Part shown: piece after piece, positions 1 to 10,560 of the stretch
How positions within the stretch are numbered: position 1 is the stretch's first letter
Layout: the number at the start of each line of letters is the position of its first letter
Source of the DNA: Isoetes taiwanensis
Taxonomy: Eukaryota > Streptophyta > Lycopodiopsida > Isoetales > Isoetaceae
Assembly: GCA_021234155.1 (NCBI GenBank)
Contig: JAJEKV010000005.1
Coordinates: forward strand, 23,761,584 to 23,825,583
Direction: 5' to 3'
DNA length: 64,000 bases
The notes under the pieces: model-generated
Told to the model about the DNA's origin: nothing
Database searches by the model: none
What the model saw: the letters and a program-made list of their open reading frames with translations, nothing else
Made by a program: the position numbers and the translations under genes

Positions 1-940
1 TGATCTGATCTGGTGACCAAGCTCATGTTTGGGCGGAAAGTTCTTTCACCTTCTGCAGCAGTCCTTTGACTTAATTCAAGTTTTCTTACTCGTTTTGTAA
101 CGGAGGTGCTTTGACTGAGGGTCATTGTTTCTGATTATGACAAGATGGATGCTTGAGCTTTTTATGGGGGCGCTTGACGCCTGACAAGAAACCAGTTAAA
201 TGAACTCGGTGAGCTAGTAAAATCGGAAGATGGAACTTCTTTACCAATGATGATGATTCTGGGGATGATGTACGTCTTCGTCCATTGAAAGGGAAAGTTA
301 ACAATCGACCTCGCCGGAGATGCTGCGTAAATGCTATATGTATAAGGTAAGATAGTGGAACCCATTTTCAACAGAGGTCCGGGTTGCCATTATCCTGAGG
401 CCTGATGCCAAGGCAGAATGTGGTATGGGTTAGACATACTTGATTGATACTGACGACTAGGATAATTGGGCAAGATTTTTGATGAAGGTTGTATGGTTTT
501 TTGTGTAGATGCCAGTTGTCTTTTACCTCGTTGGCTGTTATACTACCTTGGATCATGGTTGCTGTAGCAGATCAACCTAGAATTATATTGCTAACTCCAT
601 GCTGTAGACCTGTGAAAGGAAACATTTTCCCTATTGAAGCTGGAAGCGTTGTCTCAGGTGTGTTCTCTCATTCACAGTGTTTGCTAGTTTCAAAGCCATG
701 TAAGCGGATGGTCATTACAGCGGGGTCCAATCTAGTTGGCCAAGCTCATCGCTTGGTGGAGAGGTTTTTCCATGTTTCCTGGCATTACCCTCCTTGCAGC
801 TCCATAATTTTGTTTGTTCCGGTTTCATGGTTCTTACCAAAACATTCAATAACTTCTTCTTTCTCCCTCCCCAAGACAAAGATTTCTTAAGTTTTCTTTT
901 AATTTTCAAAGTTTCAGCGAAGTTTTATTTTTTAATGGAC
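1..940. other. unassigned left edge
   Basis: I recognise no gene here. The plus strand has one open frame of 133 codons (489-890) with no family resemblance that I can see. A short acidic-then-basic open stretch near 215-341 ends at a good splice-donor-like AG/GTAAGA (about 340-347), so a small exon is possible but cannot be supported from one side only. No LTR ends, tRNA genes or long tandem arrays were seen. Confidence 0.4.
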
Positions 941-1258
941 ACCCTACCTATACATGATCTGATGTAATATTTGGTCTCATAGACCAGTGGTCTCCCCACA
1001 GACGTTAATGTCATCTATGTGTCCAACTTGATTAATTGCTTGTTGGGAAACACTATTTTGCCATTCCAGATTTGCTTGTCATAATGATATGAGCTCTGCA
1101 TATTCCCAAGCACCATAATAAAGCCCCCAAAACCCTATACATGATCTGATGTTGGTCTCAGACCAGTGGTCTCCCTACAGACGTTAATGTCATCTATCTG
1201 TCCAACCTGATTAATTGCTTTGTTGGGGAACACTATTTTGCCATTCAGATTTGCTTGT
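941..1258. repeat. 191-bp tandem duplication, second copy split by Copia insertion
   Basis: A segment starting at 941 (ACCCTA.CTATACATGATC) repeats from 1132. The first copy runs to 1131. The second copy runs from 1132 to 1258, is interrupted by the Copia element, and resumes at 8712-8760, where CATAATGATATGAG and CCCAAGCACCATAATAA match 1081-1121. The copies differ by small indels. The uninterrupted first copy shows what the target looked like before the element landed. Confidence 0.85.
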
Positions 1259-1460
1259 TGAAGAATCCCTATGACGGAAAAGTGAATTGAAGGAATAGAG
1301 AAAGACACGGAGGGAGGCGCCTACGCATGCAAAAAAAGAAGTGACTAAACCCTACATGACCATGACCTTATAGATAATATGTCATCACCACATGTGGCAG
1401 GGTGATATGTCTGAGTCATCATAATAAGGTGATTCCAGCCATATAGCATGTGGCTAAACA
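1259..1460 (-). repeat. Copia 3' LTR
   Basis: This 202-bp repeat matches 8430-8711 but lacks the internal 75 to 80-bp duplication of the other copy. The plus-strand start is TGAAGAATCCC and the end is GGCTAAACA. The flanking purine tract (next feature) gives the orientation. Confidence 0.88.
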
Positions 1461-1471
1461 TCCCCTTGATG
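1461..1471 (-). other. Copia polypurine tract
   Basis: On the minus strand the bases CATCAAGGGGA immediately precede the 3' LTR. This is the expected place and composition for the primer of plus-strand DNA synthesis. Confidence 0.65.
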
Positions 1472-1559
1472 ACCAAACATAGCAGAAACAACCAAAAGAA
1501 ACTGGAAAAAAAAAAATCCTCATGATTACTTTCCCCGAGGAGAAGCTGCAGGTACAACA

Positions 1560-1960
1560 TGCAAGAAGTCCTTCAGCATTTAAGTGTCGTCCTGAAAGAG
1601 TTTTGTAAAGCCATCGGCTTTGGTCTGTTGTGGTGCAGTGTGAGATATTGAGCTGCCCATTTTGTAACTGTTCTCTAAGAAAGCACAGTTTGATATCCAT
1701 ATGTTTTGTTTGAGATGCATTTGAGGTCTTTGATGTGATGAATAGCCCCAATATTATCACAGTAAATAGTGGCAGGAATTGTGAGTATTCCCAGATCTTC
1801 GAAAAGATGGATCAGCCATAGTATTTCCTGAACTAAAGTTGAGAGCTTTGAGGTTCCGCTTCAGTGGTGCTGATACTATTGGTGTCTTGCTTTTTGTGAC
1901 TTCCAGCTGATTGATTTCCTCCAAAAAAGGAGACATACCCTACATTTCTATAGTCAATGT
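1560..1960 (-). pseudogene. Copia RNase H domain, frameshifted
   Basis: Minus-strand fragments give the Copia RNase H landmarks: a serine/threonine-rich segment with STTEAE near 1843-1880, and YCDNIGAI near 1743-1772, where the family has a catalytic aspartate. The fragments lie in more than one frame. This is the last domain of the polyprotein, and it ends about 100 bp before the 3' LTR, as usual for Copia. Confidence 0.75.
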
Positions 1961-1999
1961 CAGTGGGAAGCCATATCTGAACTAGAATATAAAGTGAGT

Positions 2000-3100
2000 T
2001 TGGGATTCAGTACTCTTGTGTATTTGAGTCCATGTGTAGCAGTCCCTTTTAGATAGCTAAGAATATGATTTGCTGCTTCCAATGAGCTTTTAGGATGTGC
2101 CATGAACCGAGATAGGACTCACTGCATATACAATGTCGACGACGAGTGGTAGATAAGTATAGCAAGGCACCAACAAGCTGCCTATACAATGTACCCATCG
2201 ACATCTTTCATCCTAGTTTGCAAATGTGAGCTGTTGACCTGGCTCAAAAGGATTTGGAGAAGCTGTACAATCCTTGTCATATGATATTTGACAAGAATTT
2301 CTGGCATGTAATTTTGTTGGGACAGAAAATACCCCTCAGATGTCTCCTCCAGATTTCTATGCCAAGACAGTAATGCATGAGCCCTAAATCAGTGACCTCA
2401 AAACTGGAGGTAAGAGTGGTTTTTGTCGATTGAACGAGATCCGCTGCATCCCCTGTCATGATGGTGTCATCCACATACAGCAAAAATAATGGATAGCAAG
2501 TCATGGTGAAACTTATAGTATAAGCTAGGATCCACCCTGGATCTTTTGGTATTGCCTGTCAATGAGAAAGGCATTTATTTTCATGTTCCAACAGCTGGTG
2601 CCTGTTTCAGACCATAAATGCTTTTTAAGCTTTACACATAGTTGGGATGATGCTTATCAATAAATCCAGGGGCTGATCCATGTAAAGTTCCTCTGCTAAG
2701 TCTCCATTAAGAAATGCAGATTTGAAGTCCATTTGGTAGACTGGCCAGCTTTTGTGAGATGCTATTAAAAGGACTGCTCTCATTGTGTCCAATCGACAAC
2801 GGGAGCAAATACTTCGTGCTATAATCCAAGCCTTCTTCTTTGAGTGTAGCCTTGGCTACCAATCTTGCTTTTATGCTTTAATATGGTTCCATCAGAATGG
2901 TACTTTGTGCTAAAACACCCATTTGGTCCCTATGATATTATGATCTGCTGGTTTAGGAACGAGTTCCCAAGTGCCCTGTTTGTGAAGCATGGAAAGTTCT
3001 TCATGCATGGCTGTTTGCCAGTGATCATACTTTGAAGCTTGAGTATATGTTGTTGGATCAGAATCAAGCAACACTTTCGCCATCAAGGCATAATTGCATT
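2000..3100 (-). pseudogene. Copia reverse transcriptase, frameshifted
   Basis: The catalytic box YVDD is clear at 2466-2477 within LLYVDDTIMTG, followed by the conserved helix region DLGLMHYCLGIEI. The N-terminal entry motif WELVPKP...GTKWVF is near 2910-2970. The domain would copy the element RNA into DNA in virus-like particles. The longest open piece covers only 75 codons (2277-2504) and several frame changes separate the motifs. Confidence 0.85.
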
Positions 3101-4210
3101 GGTCCAATGCAAAACCGTATAGATCTGCTTGGCGCAGGATGAGCAACGTTGTCTGGAGTGTGGGTAGCAGATGGTGGAGATGGAAGAGGTTCAGCATATT
3201 CCAATGGCTCGAAAGCATGATAAGGGCTATGGATCCTGGGGGGAGACGCAGGATGAAGATCAATAGGACTGTTTGATGGCATAGGCACCATGACCGCTTT
3301 GCCAGCAGGAGCCACTGGTGGAAAGAAGTGTGCTGAACATGAGGTTTCACCATACTGTTCATTGTCAAGCAAGTTGCATATACCTTTATCATAGTCTGTT
3401 TGACCATACTGATAGAAGTCAGCAGAATATACGGGGCCTTGTGTCTTCTATGAATACCATGTCTGATAAGCAAATAGTTTCTGTGAAACAGGGTCATAGC
3501 ATCGCCATGCTTTCATATTCGTGGTGTACCCTATAAAAATGCATTTGAGAGATCTGTCACTGAGTTTTGCTATGTTTTGCAAAATTTCTAAGATAGGTAG
3601 CATATCCTAGGCATCCAAACACTTTGAAGTGTGAGACATCAGGCTTTTGTCCTTACAAAGCCTCAAATGGAGTTTGAAGTTGCAATGATTTAGTGGGAAG
3701 TGGGAGCCCTATTGGAAAGTAACTGCAGTAACAGCAGCCTCTGCCCAAAACTTTGGTGGCAACTGTTTGTACTTTAGCATATTCCTGTGCGATCCAGAAT
3801 GGATCTGTTTTTCGCTCTGCTACGCCATTTTGAGAATGAGCATATGGCACTATTAATTTCTGTGGACGCTTTTGGCTCTTAGAAACTCATCAAACTCATG
3901 TGAGAGATTTTTTGGCATTATCAGACTGTAATGCCTTAATAGTTGTTGAAAATTGATTCTCAACCAGTGCTATTGCTGCCGCCTAGGGATTCAATTGGCA
4001 AGTAACAGATGTTGGTATGTATCAATGGGAGTGGTTTGTCTGCTCGATATTGTGCATAATCAGGATATGGAGCTTGGATTTTTTTGCCGAGCCTGCATGC
4101 AGCACAATGAATATCCTGATCTTTGAGAACTGGTAGACCTTTCACTATTTGATATTTTGATGCACAAACGATAGCATATAGACCTGCATGTCCATACCTT
4201 GCATGCCATA
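2910..4210 (-). pseudogene. Copia integrase and GAG-pre-integrase zinc finger
   Basis: Reading leftwards from the nested insertion, the half after the break starts with a His-containing stretch and the zinc-binding pair HCAAC (4095-4109). The end of the catalytic core shows HSQNGVAERK (3809-3838), whose glutamate is the last acid of the D,D,E triad. The family-wide INT-to-RT linker follows. The finger is split by the 4216-6651 element: its upstream residues lie beyond 6656. Many frameshifts. Confidence 0.82.
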
Positions 4211-4215
4211 GGGTC
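4211..4215. repeat. target-site duplication GGGTC, left
   Basis: GGGTC at 4211-4215 is repeated at 6652-6656, flanking the nested LTR element. Joining the two sides restores continuity of the Copia GAG-pre-integrase region. Confidence 0.9.
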
Positions 4216-4404
4216 TGTTAGAATGAAAGATCGATGAGAGATAGAGCAAAGAGAAAGAGAGAGATATGAGACGAACTGTTCCAATGTATAAATGAGAGTG
4301 ATACAATATATAGGCACATGTGTGCCAGCTGTACAAATGTACATGTAAGCATATGTACACGCATGTACATGACATGTCATATATGTAGGTTCTAACTTCT
4401 AATA
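4216..4404 (-). repeat. nested element 3' LTR
   Basis: This 189-bp copy is identical by eye to 6463-6651. It carries purine-rich AGAGAAAGAGAGAGA and a GTACATGT-type inverted-repeat cluster near 4339-4376. The end TTCTAATA is one base off a perfect inverted match to the start TGTTAGAA. Confidence 0.93.
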
Positions 4405-4413
4405 CTCTCCCTG
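4405..4413 (-). other. nested element polypurine tract
   Basis: The minus-strand bases CAGGGAGAG touch the 3' LTR, in the expected position for the plus-strand primer. Confidence 0.75.
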
Positions 4414-5651
4414 AACCTATATATATGAGTAACCACCACTATATGTACATCTTCAATTCAGGTTTGCATAAAATATAAATCCATAAAACTTCCTGGAATG
4501 GAACTTCATATGCTTCTAACTGGAACTTCATATGCTTCTAAAGTTCAAACTCTCCCTGGGATTATGTACTGAACCATTCTGAAGCAACCATTTCTAACTT
4601 TTCAAAGCAGCACATGTTCTTCCTTCGCTGTCGCACCAGATGTTTGACATAATGACAGAACTTCCTTAACAAGATTTTGCCAACTCAGAGACTTAAATGT
4701 AGAATGAGCTGCTTAAATAATTCCTGATAATAAAGTATGAATGCCACCCGTGCTCTGAACACGATTCATCAATTAAAACGAAAAGGAACTATTCTAAACT
4801 CACAGCTATTATGCCCTTAAATTTCTGACCCATCAGCAATCTCTGATCCATCAGGAAATCTAGTGTTGTTGCATTTCTAAGCTCACCTCCTTCTGCTTTG
4901 AAATCGCTGCATGCATTCTTTTCTGGCCAGAACAGAATAAGAATAACCATGAGAACTAATTTCTGTTGCTATAGCCAGGAACAATGCCTCACTGTATGGC
5001 AGCTCTCCCTTGCCATAAACTTTGCCAATAAAACCTGCTGTAACAAATAGTCCAGGTTCTATAACCTCTGGAGATCATTACTCATCTGCAAATCTGCTAG
5101 GAAGACATCCAATAAGATGATTTTATTGCAACTGAATTCAGTAGAGTACTCATCCATACTCTACATCACTAGATCCTGAATATTTCTGCCTTGACAAGAT
5201 CAATGGTTGCCTCTTGCACCAAGATCCTTACAGCCTAGCTCCCTCATACTCTAGCATCAGTGATCTACTGAACCAATCAGAATATTTCCCTGATATTCTA
5301 ATGGTCAGCCAATATCCAGTGCAGCAGTCACCTTCAAAACATTGTAAGCTCTCCCTTGCAAAGACCTCGGCAAGATTGCCTCTCTGCTCCTGCTCTGTGG
5401 TAACGTAAAGTGGATGTCTTACCTAGGTCATCTAAGGGTCTGCTCTCGAGCCATCAGCAGAAAACCATCTGATGCCTTATTGCATGTAAACTCCAGTTCG
5501 ATATTGTCCAGTAAAGCCGCAAATAGCTCCTCCGGCCACAAATAGCTCTTCCTAAGAAAAGACATCAAAACGGATCTCCCTCAGTGGCTCATTTGCTTTT
5601 TCCAAAAAACAAATTAGGTCATACCGCAAAGGAGCATATATTTCCAGTCTA

Positions 5652-5719
5652 CGTTGCACAATATAGCTCAAAAACATCCCATCTACGTTGCACAATATAG
5701 CTCAAAAACATCCCAGACC
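5652..5719. repeat. 34-bp tandem duplication inside nested element
   Basis: ACGTTGCACAATATAGCTC followed by AAAAACATCCCA occurs twice in direct succession. A separate 32-bp tandem pair (AAGCCGACATGTCCATCTCT core) sits at 6384-6447, next to the primer-binding site. Confidence 0.8.
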
Positions 5720-6450
5720 TTATCCAGCTCTTATCCGAGCTTCAAAAAAACATCCCAGACTGCAGATCCGGCATACCTTCATGCTATATATAAGATGTCT
5801 ACAGCCAGATCTAGGAGTTTCGAAGGAAAAGTACTTACCGAAAGATTTCTTGGAGTCTGTACATTCCAGATCCATACTATTTCTTAAAAAAACACGTCAA
5901 CATATCCTTCCAACTCCCCTGTTCCCCTCACGCAGATGGTAAACTCGATAAATCCTTCACGAATCTTCACTCTCTCGCGTTACTCCTTGAGATCAACCAG
6001 TGGCTCTCTGCACACCAAATCCAGATCTCCTCTTGAGATCAATTGATGGCCCTCTCGAGATCAATTGATGGCCCACTTGCACACTAGATTCAGACCTCCT
6101 CTTGAGTTTTGCAAGTAGATCCAATTAGAATCCGTGGATTTATACCCTAGCTTCCTCCTTTGCAGCAACATATATGACACATCCTCTTGAATCTGCCAAA
6201 ATACAGACTAACCTTGACAAGATATCAAATAAAAGTACATTAGTCTGGGAAACAGCTCTCCTTCAACAGATCTGCCTTCGTCACAGGATTTTACAGTCAT
6301 TTTTGAACAAGATCTGAAGTCTGCCCTTTCATCTGGCCAAGAACAACAAAATCCTTAAAAACTCGGGCCAGACTCTCCATCTTCTAAAGCCGACATGTCC
6401 ATCTCTCAATCCATCTTCTAAAGCCGACATGTCCATCTCTCAATCCTGGA

Positions 6451-6462
6451 GCTCTGATACCA
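6451..6462 (-). other. nested element primer-binding site
   Basis: The minus-strand sequence TGGTATCAGAGC is the complement of the 3' end of plant initiator methionine tRNA. It touches the right LTR at 6463 without a spacer. Confidence 0.92.
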
Positions 6463-6651
6463 TGTTAGAATGAAAGATCGATGAGAGATAGAGCAAAGAG
6501 AAAGAGAGAGATATGAGACGAACTGTTCCAATGTATAAATGAGAGTGATACAATATATAGGCACATGTGTGCCAGCTGTACAAATGTACATGTAAGCATA
6601 TGTACACGCATGTACATGACATGTCATATATGTAGGTTCTAACTTCTAATA
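6463..6651 (-). repeat. nested element 5' LTR
   Basis: This is the partner of 4216-4404 with no difference seen, which implies a recent insertion. GGGTC follows at 6652-6656. Confidence 0.93.
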
Positions 6652-6656
6652 GGGTC

Positions 6657-7100
6657 TCTGGAGTGGTTTGAACTGCTGCTGTACAAAATATTGCTGTGCT
6701 GTTTGCGACAGATTTGTTTTGAAGAACATAGAGACCATCACTGTTGAGAACTCCATGAGCAACAGGTCCGAGCTGTTGAAGATCAACATATGCTAGAGGA
6801 TTCTTGTGCATGATATGCACTAGACCTCCTGTAAAGAGTACTGACAGCCCTAGTTTCTTATCAAATTCACTCACACTAAGGAAGTTAAAGAGAAGGCCAG
6901 GAACAAGGATAACATCTTCAATCCTTAGAGTAAGACAGTTTTCTGTTTCAATTTCAACAGCACCTTTGGCTGCTGAATTTTTCATGTGTCCATCTGCCAT
7001 CCTTATAAGAGTCTTGTCATAAGACTTGAGATTTTGGAGAAGTTTGGAATTACGTGCAAGATGTTTAGTAGCCCTAGAGTCAATGAGTTACACGTCATCT
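6657..7100 (-). pseudogene. Copia protease and start of GAG-pre-integrase
   Basis: On the minus strand the protease active site reads LIDSRATKHL (DSR at 7073-7081), where Copia proteases have D-S-G/T followed by A-T. The conserved glycine is therefore replaced by arginine. Downstream the typical block DVILVPGLLFNFLSVSE is open and in frame, as are the following 60 residues. The reading frame is cut at 6656 by the nested insertion. Confidence 0.82.
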
Positions 7101-7249
7101 GCTTCCAGATTTTCTGTAACCAGATTGAGAAGTTGTTTCTCCAAAACATCAATATCTGTATGAGATACATGAGTTGTTTCCTTTGGCTTCTTTTGGCAGG
7201 AGACTGTGCCTCTGCTGGTGCATGAGGAGATGGCTGATTCTTGCAGTGT

Positions 7250-8000
7250 TGAGCAAATTCTCGCTTTAATTCTCGCTTCATATGACCTTGATACCACAAT
7301 ACCTGCATGAGAGAGGGTCTTTGTGAGAGCTAGAATCAACTTGTGAAGAAGACTTGTTGACAAACTTTGTGAAGATTTATCATGGAGCAGAGGAAACGGA
7401 GGAGGTAGAAGAATACTTAGCTTTAGAATAGTGTGCTGCTTCTTCTTGTATCAATTTCTTCTGTTCAATTTCAGCATCCAATAGTTTGCTGCTGGAGTTG
7501 ATGGAAAGAGACTTGAATTTTTATTGCAGCTGATAGAAATTCTTGATATGCTGATAGTCTTTTGATAAGCCATTCAATGCATATAGGATGAGTTTGGTCT
7601 GATCAAGAGTACCACCGCTCCATGATATTTGTCTTTGAAGATCCTTCAACTTTTGAATATAATCTCTCATATTAATCTTGCAGCCTGATTATTCTTGTTG
7701 CCTTGAAGAGAAAGCTGCTTTCCATCACTTTGATTAACACATATATTATGAAAAATAGTGTAGGCTGCTCTAAAAGTGGTCTGATCCCTGATGTCACGCA
7801 TGAAATCAGTGCAGACACATGCTCTCAAATGATTGAGAGCAAGGAAATCTTTTTTTATTTCAGCAGGAGTAAGTGGATTCCAAGATTTATCCAACACTTC
7901 ACCCAAATCCTTCAAATTAAGGTGAGTTTGAAGGGCATCTCTCCATGTAAAATAATTGTCAGCATCAAGGACTAGATGCTGGAATATTTCAGGGTTCATT
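7250..8000 (-). pseudogene. Copia gag (capsid) with zinc knuckle
   Basis: The N-terminal part is open for 110 codons (7667-7999) and matches the plant Copia gag pattern: DNYFTWRDALQTHL, then LGEVLD, then the AYTIF helix. It continues in another frame through KLKDLQRQ and an LNGLSKDYQ-like block to about 7390. The nucleocapsid zinc knuckle is at 7279-7307, as CRYCG and, after a frame change, GHMKRE; the last cysteine is not visible. Gag forms the particle that packages the RNA. Confidence 0.8.
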
Positions 8001-8417
8001 ACTGGCTGCCATTGTGATTGCTCAAAACAAATTCGTGCTGGAAATAACTGTATGCCTGAATCTGAACCAGTACACCAAGAGGACGACTCCCAAGCACTCA
8101 GATCTGGAAGAAATTTCTTTAGAATATGGGGTGGTGCAATAGTAAAAAACTCAGATCTGTCAATGCTGCCTCAAAGATGGGCTGCTGTAGAAAGAAATGA
8201 AAACACCTGATAATTCCTGCTCAGAGTTTGCAATCCCTGCAAATTCTTATGATTCTTGCAAAACTAGCAAGAATCGCCTGTGAAATTTTCTGATGCAAAA
8301 AGCTTCAGCAAAGTCCGCTCAAGGTGACGGAATCCTCTCTCCTCTCTCTCCTCTCTCCAGTTAATCAATCGGGAAAGAAATTGGAGAGATCCGGTGCTCA
8401 CTCCTTCCTCCAAGCCA

Positions 8418-8429
8418 GCTCTGATACCA
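8418..8429 (-). other. Copia primer-binding site
   Basis: TGGTATCAGAGC on the minus strand, complementary to initiator methionine tRNA, directly next to the 5' LTR. Confidence 0.92.
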
Positions 8430-8711
8430 TGAAGAATCTCTATGACTGAAAAGTGAATTGAAGGAATAGAGAAAGAAACGGAGGAGGCGCCTACGCGATG
8501 CAAAAGAAGTGACTAAAAACTCCTATATGACCATGGCCTTTATAGATAAGGCCATGTCATCACCACATGTGGCAAGGTGGCGCTTCACGCGATGCAAAAA
8601 GAAGTGACTAATGGCCTTTATAGATAAGGCCATGTCATCACCACATGTGGCAAGGTGATATGCTGAGTCATCATAATAAGGTGATTCTAGCCATATAGCA
8701 TGTGGCAAACA
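8430..8711 (-). repeat. Copia 5' LTR with internal duplication
   Basis: This copy is 282 bp against 202 bp for the 3' LTR. The extra length is a tandem duplication: the block ATGGCCTTTATAGATAAGGC plus CATGTCATCACCACATGTGG occurs at 8533-8579 and again at 8611-8657, each preceded by GCGATGCAAAA(A)GAAGTGAC. The block contains the perfect hairpin TGGCC...GGCCA. It ends at 8711 before the CTTGT target duplication. Confidence 0.88.
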
Positions 8712-8760
8712 CTTGTCATAATGATATGAGCCTGTGTCTTCCCAAGCACCATAATAACCC

Positions 8761-8775
8761 AAAAAAAAAAAAAAA
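8761..8775. repeat. A15 homopolymer
   Basis: Fifteen adenines directly follow the second copy of the 191-bp duplication. No retroposon body is recognisable upstream of it. Confidence 0.85.
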
Positions 8776-9965
8776 CCCGATTAATGCTTGTTCTGGCAGT
8801 TATTTTTTGTTCCATGGTATGAGCCTCGCCCTGAATTGCATCACATATTTACAAAGGATTTAAAAATTGACTCTAAAGGCTGTATAGATATTTTATCACT
8901 GGAGGAAAATATACTAAATGTATGTTTTGTAGGTATTTGACATTGGTCCAGTACCTCGCAAGCAGGAAAGCGTGAATTTTGGGATCAGGTAGCCTATATT
9001 GCTATGCTATTGAATGTACGATCTGTTGCTATGCACCTATCTACGTTTTTGAAAATATGTATTTGATAAGTTGATTGAGGCAAAATTTAAGTTCCATACT
9101 AGATTGGACAACTTTGGAAGTATTGGGAAGAAAGAAAGGAATGGTTTACTAAACGACTACTGGGGACCTTAGGGCCAGTTCTTATCATCTCGAGATGCTC
9201 CTTCTAGTTTTGAAAGAAAAGGAAACCACGATAGAAAAGTCCTCCATCAAGTAATGGTCTCTATTTTAGTTAAGTAAACATAAAATAAACAGAGGGAGAG
9301 ACAAGCAAACGTGAGAATGTGACCACTAAAAGCATTCGTTAAATGTTTACATCAAGATTTTACCACAACTTTAACAAAGAACTCACAGTTCATGGCCGAC
9401 GGGAACTCCAGCCCCTAATATTTGTAAGCAGACACCACTTCAACATTTTGGCCACGATAAGTGAGGGCTGGCCTACTCATTTTGTTCATTTCTTTTGTGC
9501 TTGCTTGGAACCTGATCGACCAATTAAGTTTCCACCCATCAGAGGCGACCTGGTTTGGGGTTCTAACAAGCTATTTCACTTGTCAAACTGGCAAGTAAAT
9601 ATTGCAAACCACTGCAGATCAGGGTGTTCTAGAGCTTTGTTCTTGAAGGATTTTGGGAAAGTTGCAGAAGAGAAAACTGATTCTCTCTGGAGATTTAGTT
9701 AGCATGGTCAGTTTTAACCTATCTTGATTGAGGAATCAAAGTTTTTTTTGTTCTGCACTAGTTTTCATGTTTCTTGGTTAAGACATTCTTCAAAATCTGA
9801 CACAGATTTTTTATACATTTTGTCTTGATTTCTGCAGATTGCCTAAATCTTAGAGATCTGCATAGTTTGTTTTTTGTATCAAATTAATCTTTGTTGTAAA
9901 ATCACGAGTTTAATCTCCTGGAAATCGAGGGCATCCTTTTAGTTCCTTATGCACACCCCAGTATG
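8776..9965. other. no recognised gene
   Basis: This stretch is AT-rich. One plus-strand open frame of 119 codons (9343-9702) has no motif I recognise. A short open segment at about 8932-8990 sits between TTTGTAG and a GTAGCC, so it looks exon-like, but its translation matches no family I know and it does not resemble the methyltransferase further right. Confidence 0.35.
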
Positions 9966-10109
9966 GGGTAGCTGAAAGGAGGAATAGGTCTCCAAGAAGT
10001 TTATAAGATCTATGTTGTTTGATAAACATTTGAGTCCAGGGTAGCTGAAAGGAGGAATAGGTCTTTAAGAACTTGATCTATGATGTTTTACAAACATTTG
10101 AGTCCAGCC
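9966..10109. repeat. 72-bp tandem duplication
   Basis: GGGTAGCTGAAAGGAGGAAT begins two consecutive copies (about 9966 and 10038), both ending in ACATTTGAGTCCAG. They differ by small indels. Confidence 0.85.
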
Positions 10110-10199
10110 TTTGGGAGGAGCTTTGCAAAAGCAGCTTATGTTTGGCAACAGAGCACCAACTGTGGCTTTAAGTATCATGACTCCCTTTGAAGCTAGATG

Positions 10200-10560
10200 T
10201 GCAAGATTGTAAGGCGTTTGGTTCTTTGGTTTATGCAGCTATTCCTTTGAACCAATTAAGAATAAAGGCAAACCTTCAGAAAGGTTTATTAAATGTACCT
10301 TTGTAGGCTATACAACAAGCCACAAGGTTGGAAAATATATGATCCAAAGACAGGTCAATTGTTTGTGTCAAGGAGTGCTAAATTTGAAAAAATGAAGAGT
10401 AAAAGGATGATTATGGCTCTGATCATGCACAATTTGGGCAGGATCTTGTTAGGCATCTTTTTCCAACATACCTGGTCCTTAGTTTGCAGGCAGAACATCC
10501 AGGCAAAACGTGTACAATTATCAATAAGGACTGAAAACTATATTGCTCCTCCTAAATAAG
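10200..10560 (+). pseudogene. Copia integrase/RT-linker fragment
   Basis: Plus-strand translation in shifting frames gives the Copia integrase C-terminal block: FGSLVYAAIP, then KCTFVGY, then KIYDPKTGQLFVSRSAKF. In intact elements this stretch binds the integrase to the start of reverse transcriptase. Three frames are needed to read it. No LTR, gag or RT was found around it, so it is a relic. Confidence 0.75.

Larger units (their letters stand above)
4216..6651 (-). mobile_element. non-coding LTR retroelement (TRIM/LARD-like), nested in Copia
   Basis: The element is 2436 bp. Its two LTRs (4216-4404 and 6463-6651, 189 bp each) look identical base for base. The ends are TGTTAGAA and TTCTAATA, and the flanking duplication is GGGTC. 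A methionine-tRNA primer-binding site (6451-6462) abuts the right LTR and a purine tract (4405-4413 on the minus strand) abuts the left one, so it reads on the minus strand. The 2.05-kb interior has no gag or pol similarity and no open frame longer than 84 codons. It must therefore rely on proteins from another, probably Copia, element. It is larger than a classical TRIM and smaller than most LARDs. Confidence 0.93.
1259..8711 (-). mobile_element. Ty1/Copia LTR retrotransposon, nearly full length, with nested insertion
   Basis: The element reads on the minus strand. Its LTRs are at 1259-1460 (3' LTR, 202 bp) and 8430-8711 (5' LTR, 282 bp); both start TGAAGAATC on the plus strand and end AAACA. 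The five-base target duplication CTTGT flanks it at 1254-1258 and 8712-8716. A primer-binding site for initiator methionine tRNA (8418-8429) touches the 5' LTR and a purine tract touches the 3' LTR. Removing the 2.44-kb nested element leaves about 5.0 kb, normal for Copia. The order gag, protease, integrase, reverse transcriptase, RNase H is Copia-type. The coding region has many stops and frameshifts, so the element is not autonomous as read. Confidence 0.93.

Noticed and set aside
215-346. short open stretch ending AG/GTAAGA
   Set aside because: A good donor alone is common by chance; no acceptor or homology support.
489-890. 133-codon plus-strand open frame near the left edge
   Set aside because: No family resemblance and no splice context; kept only as part of the unassigned edge.
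4297-4380. GTACATGT-type inverted repeats as a MITE
   Set aside because: They are part of the 189-bp LTR, which is explained by the paired copy and target duplication.
8932-8990. exon-like block between TTTGTAG and GTAGCC
   Set aside because: The translation does not match the methyltransferase or any other family I know, and no partner exon was found.
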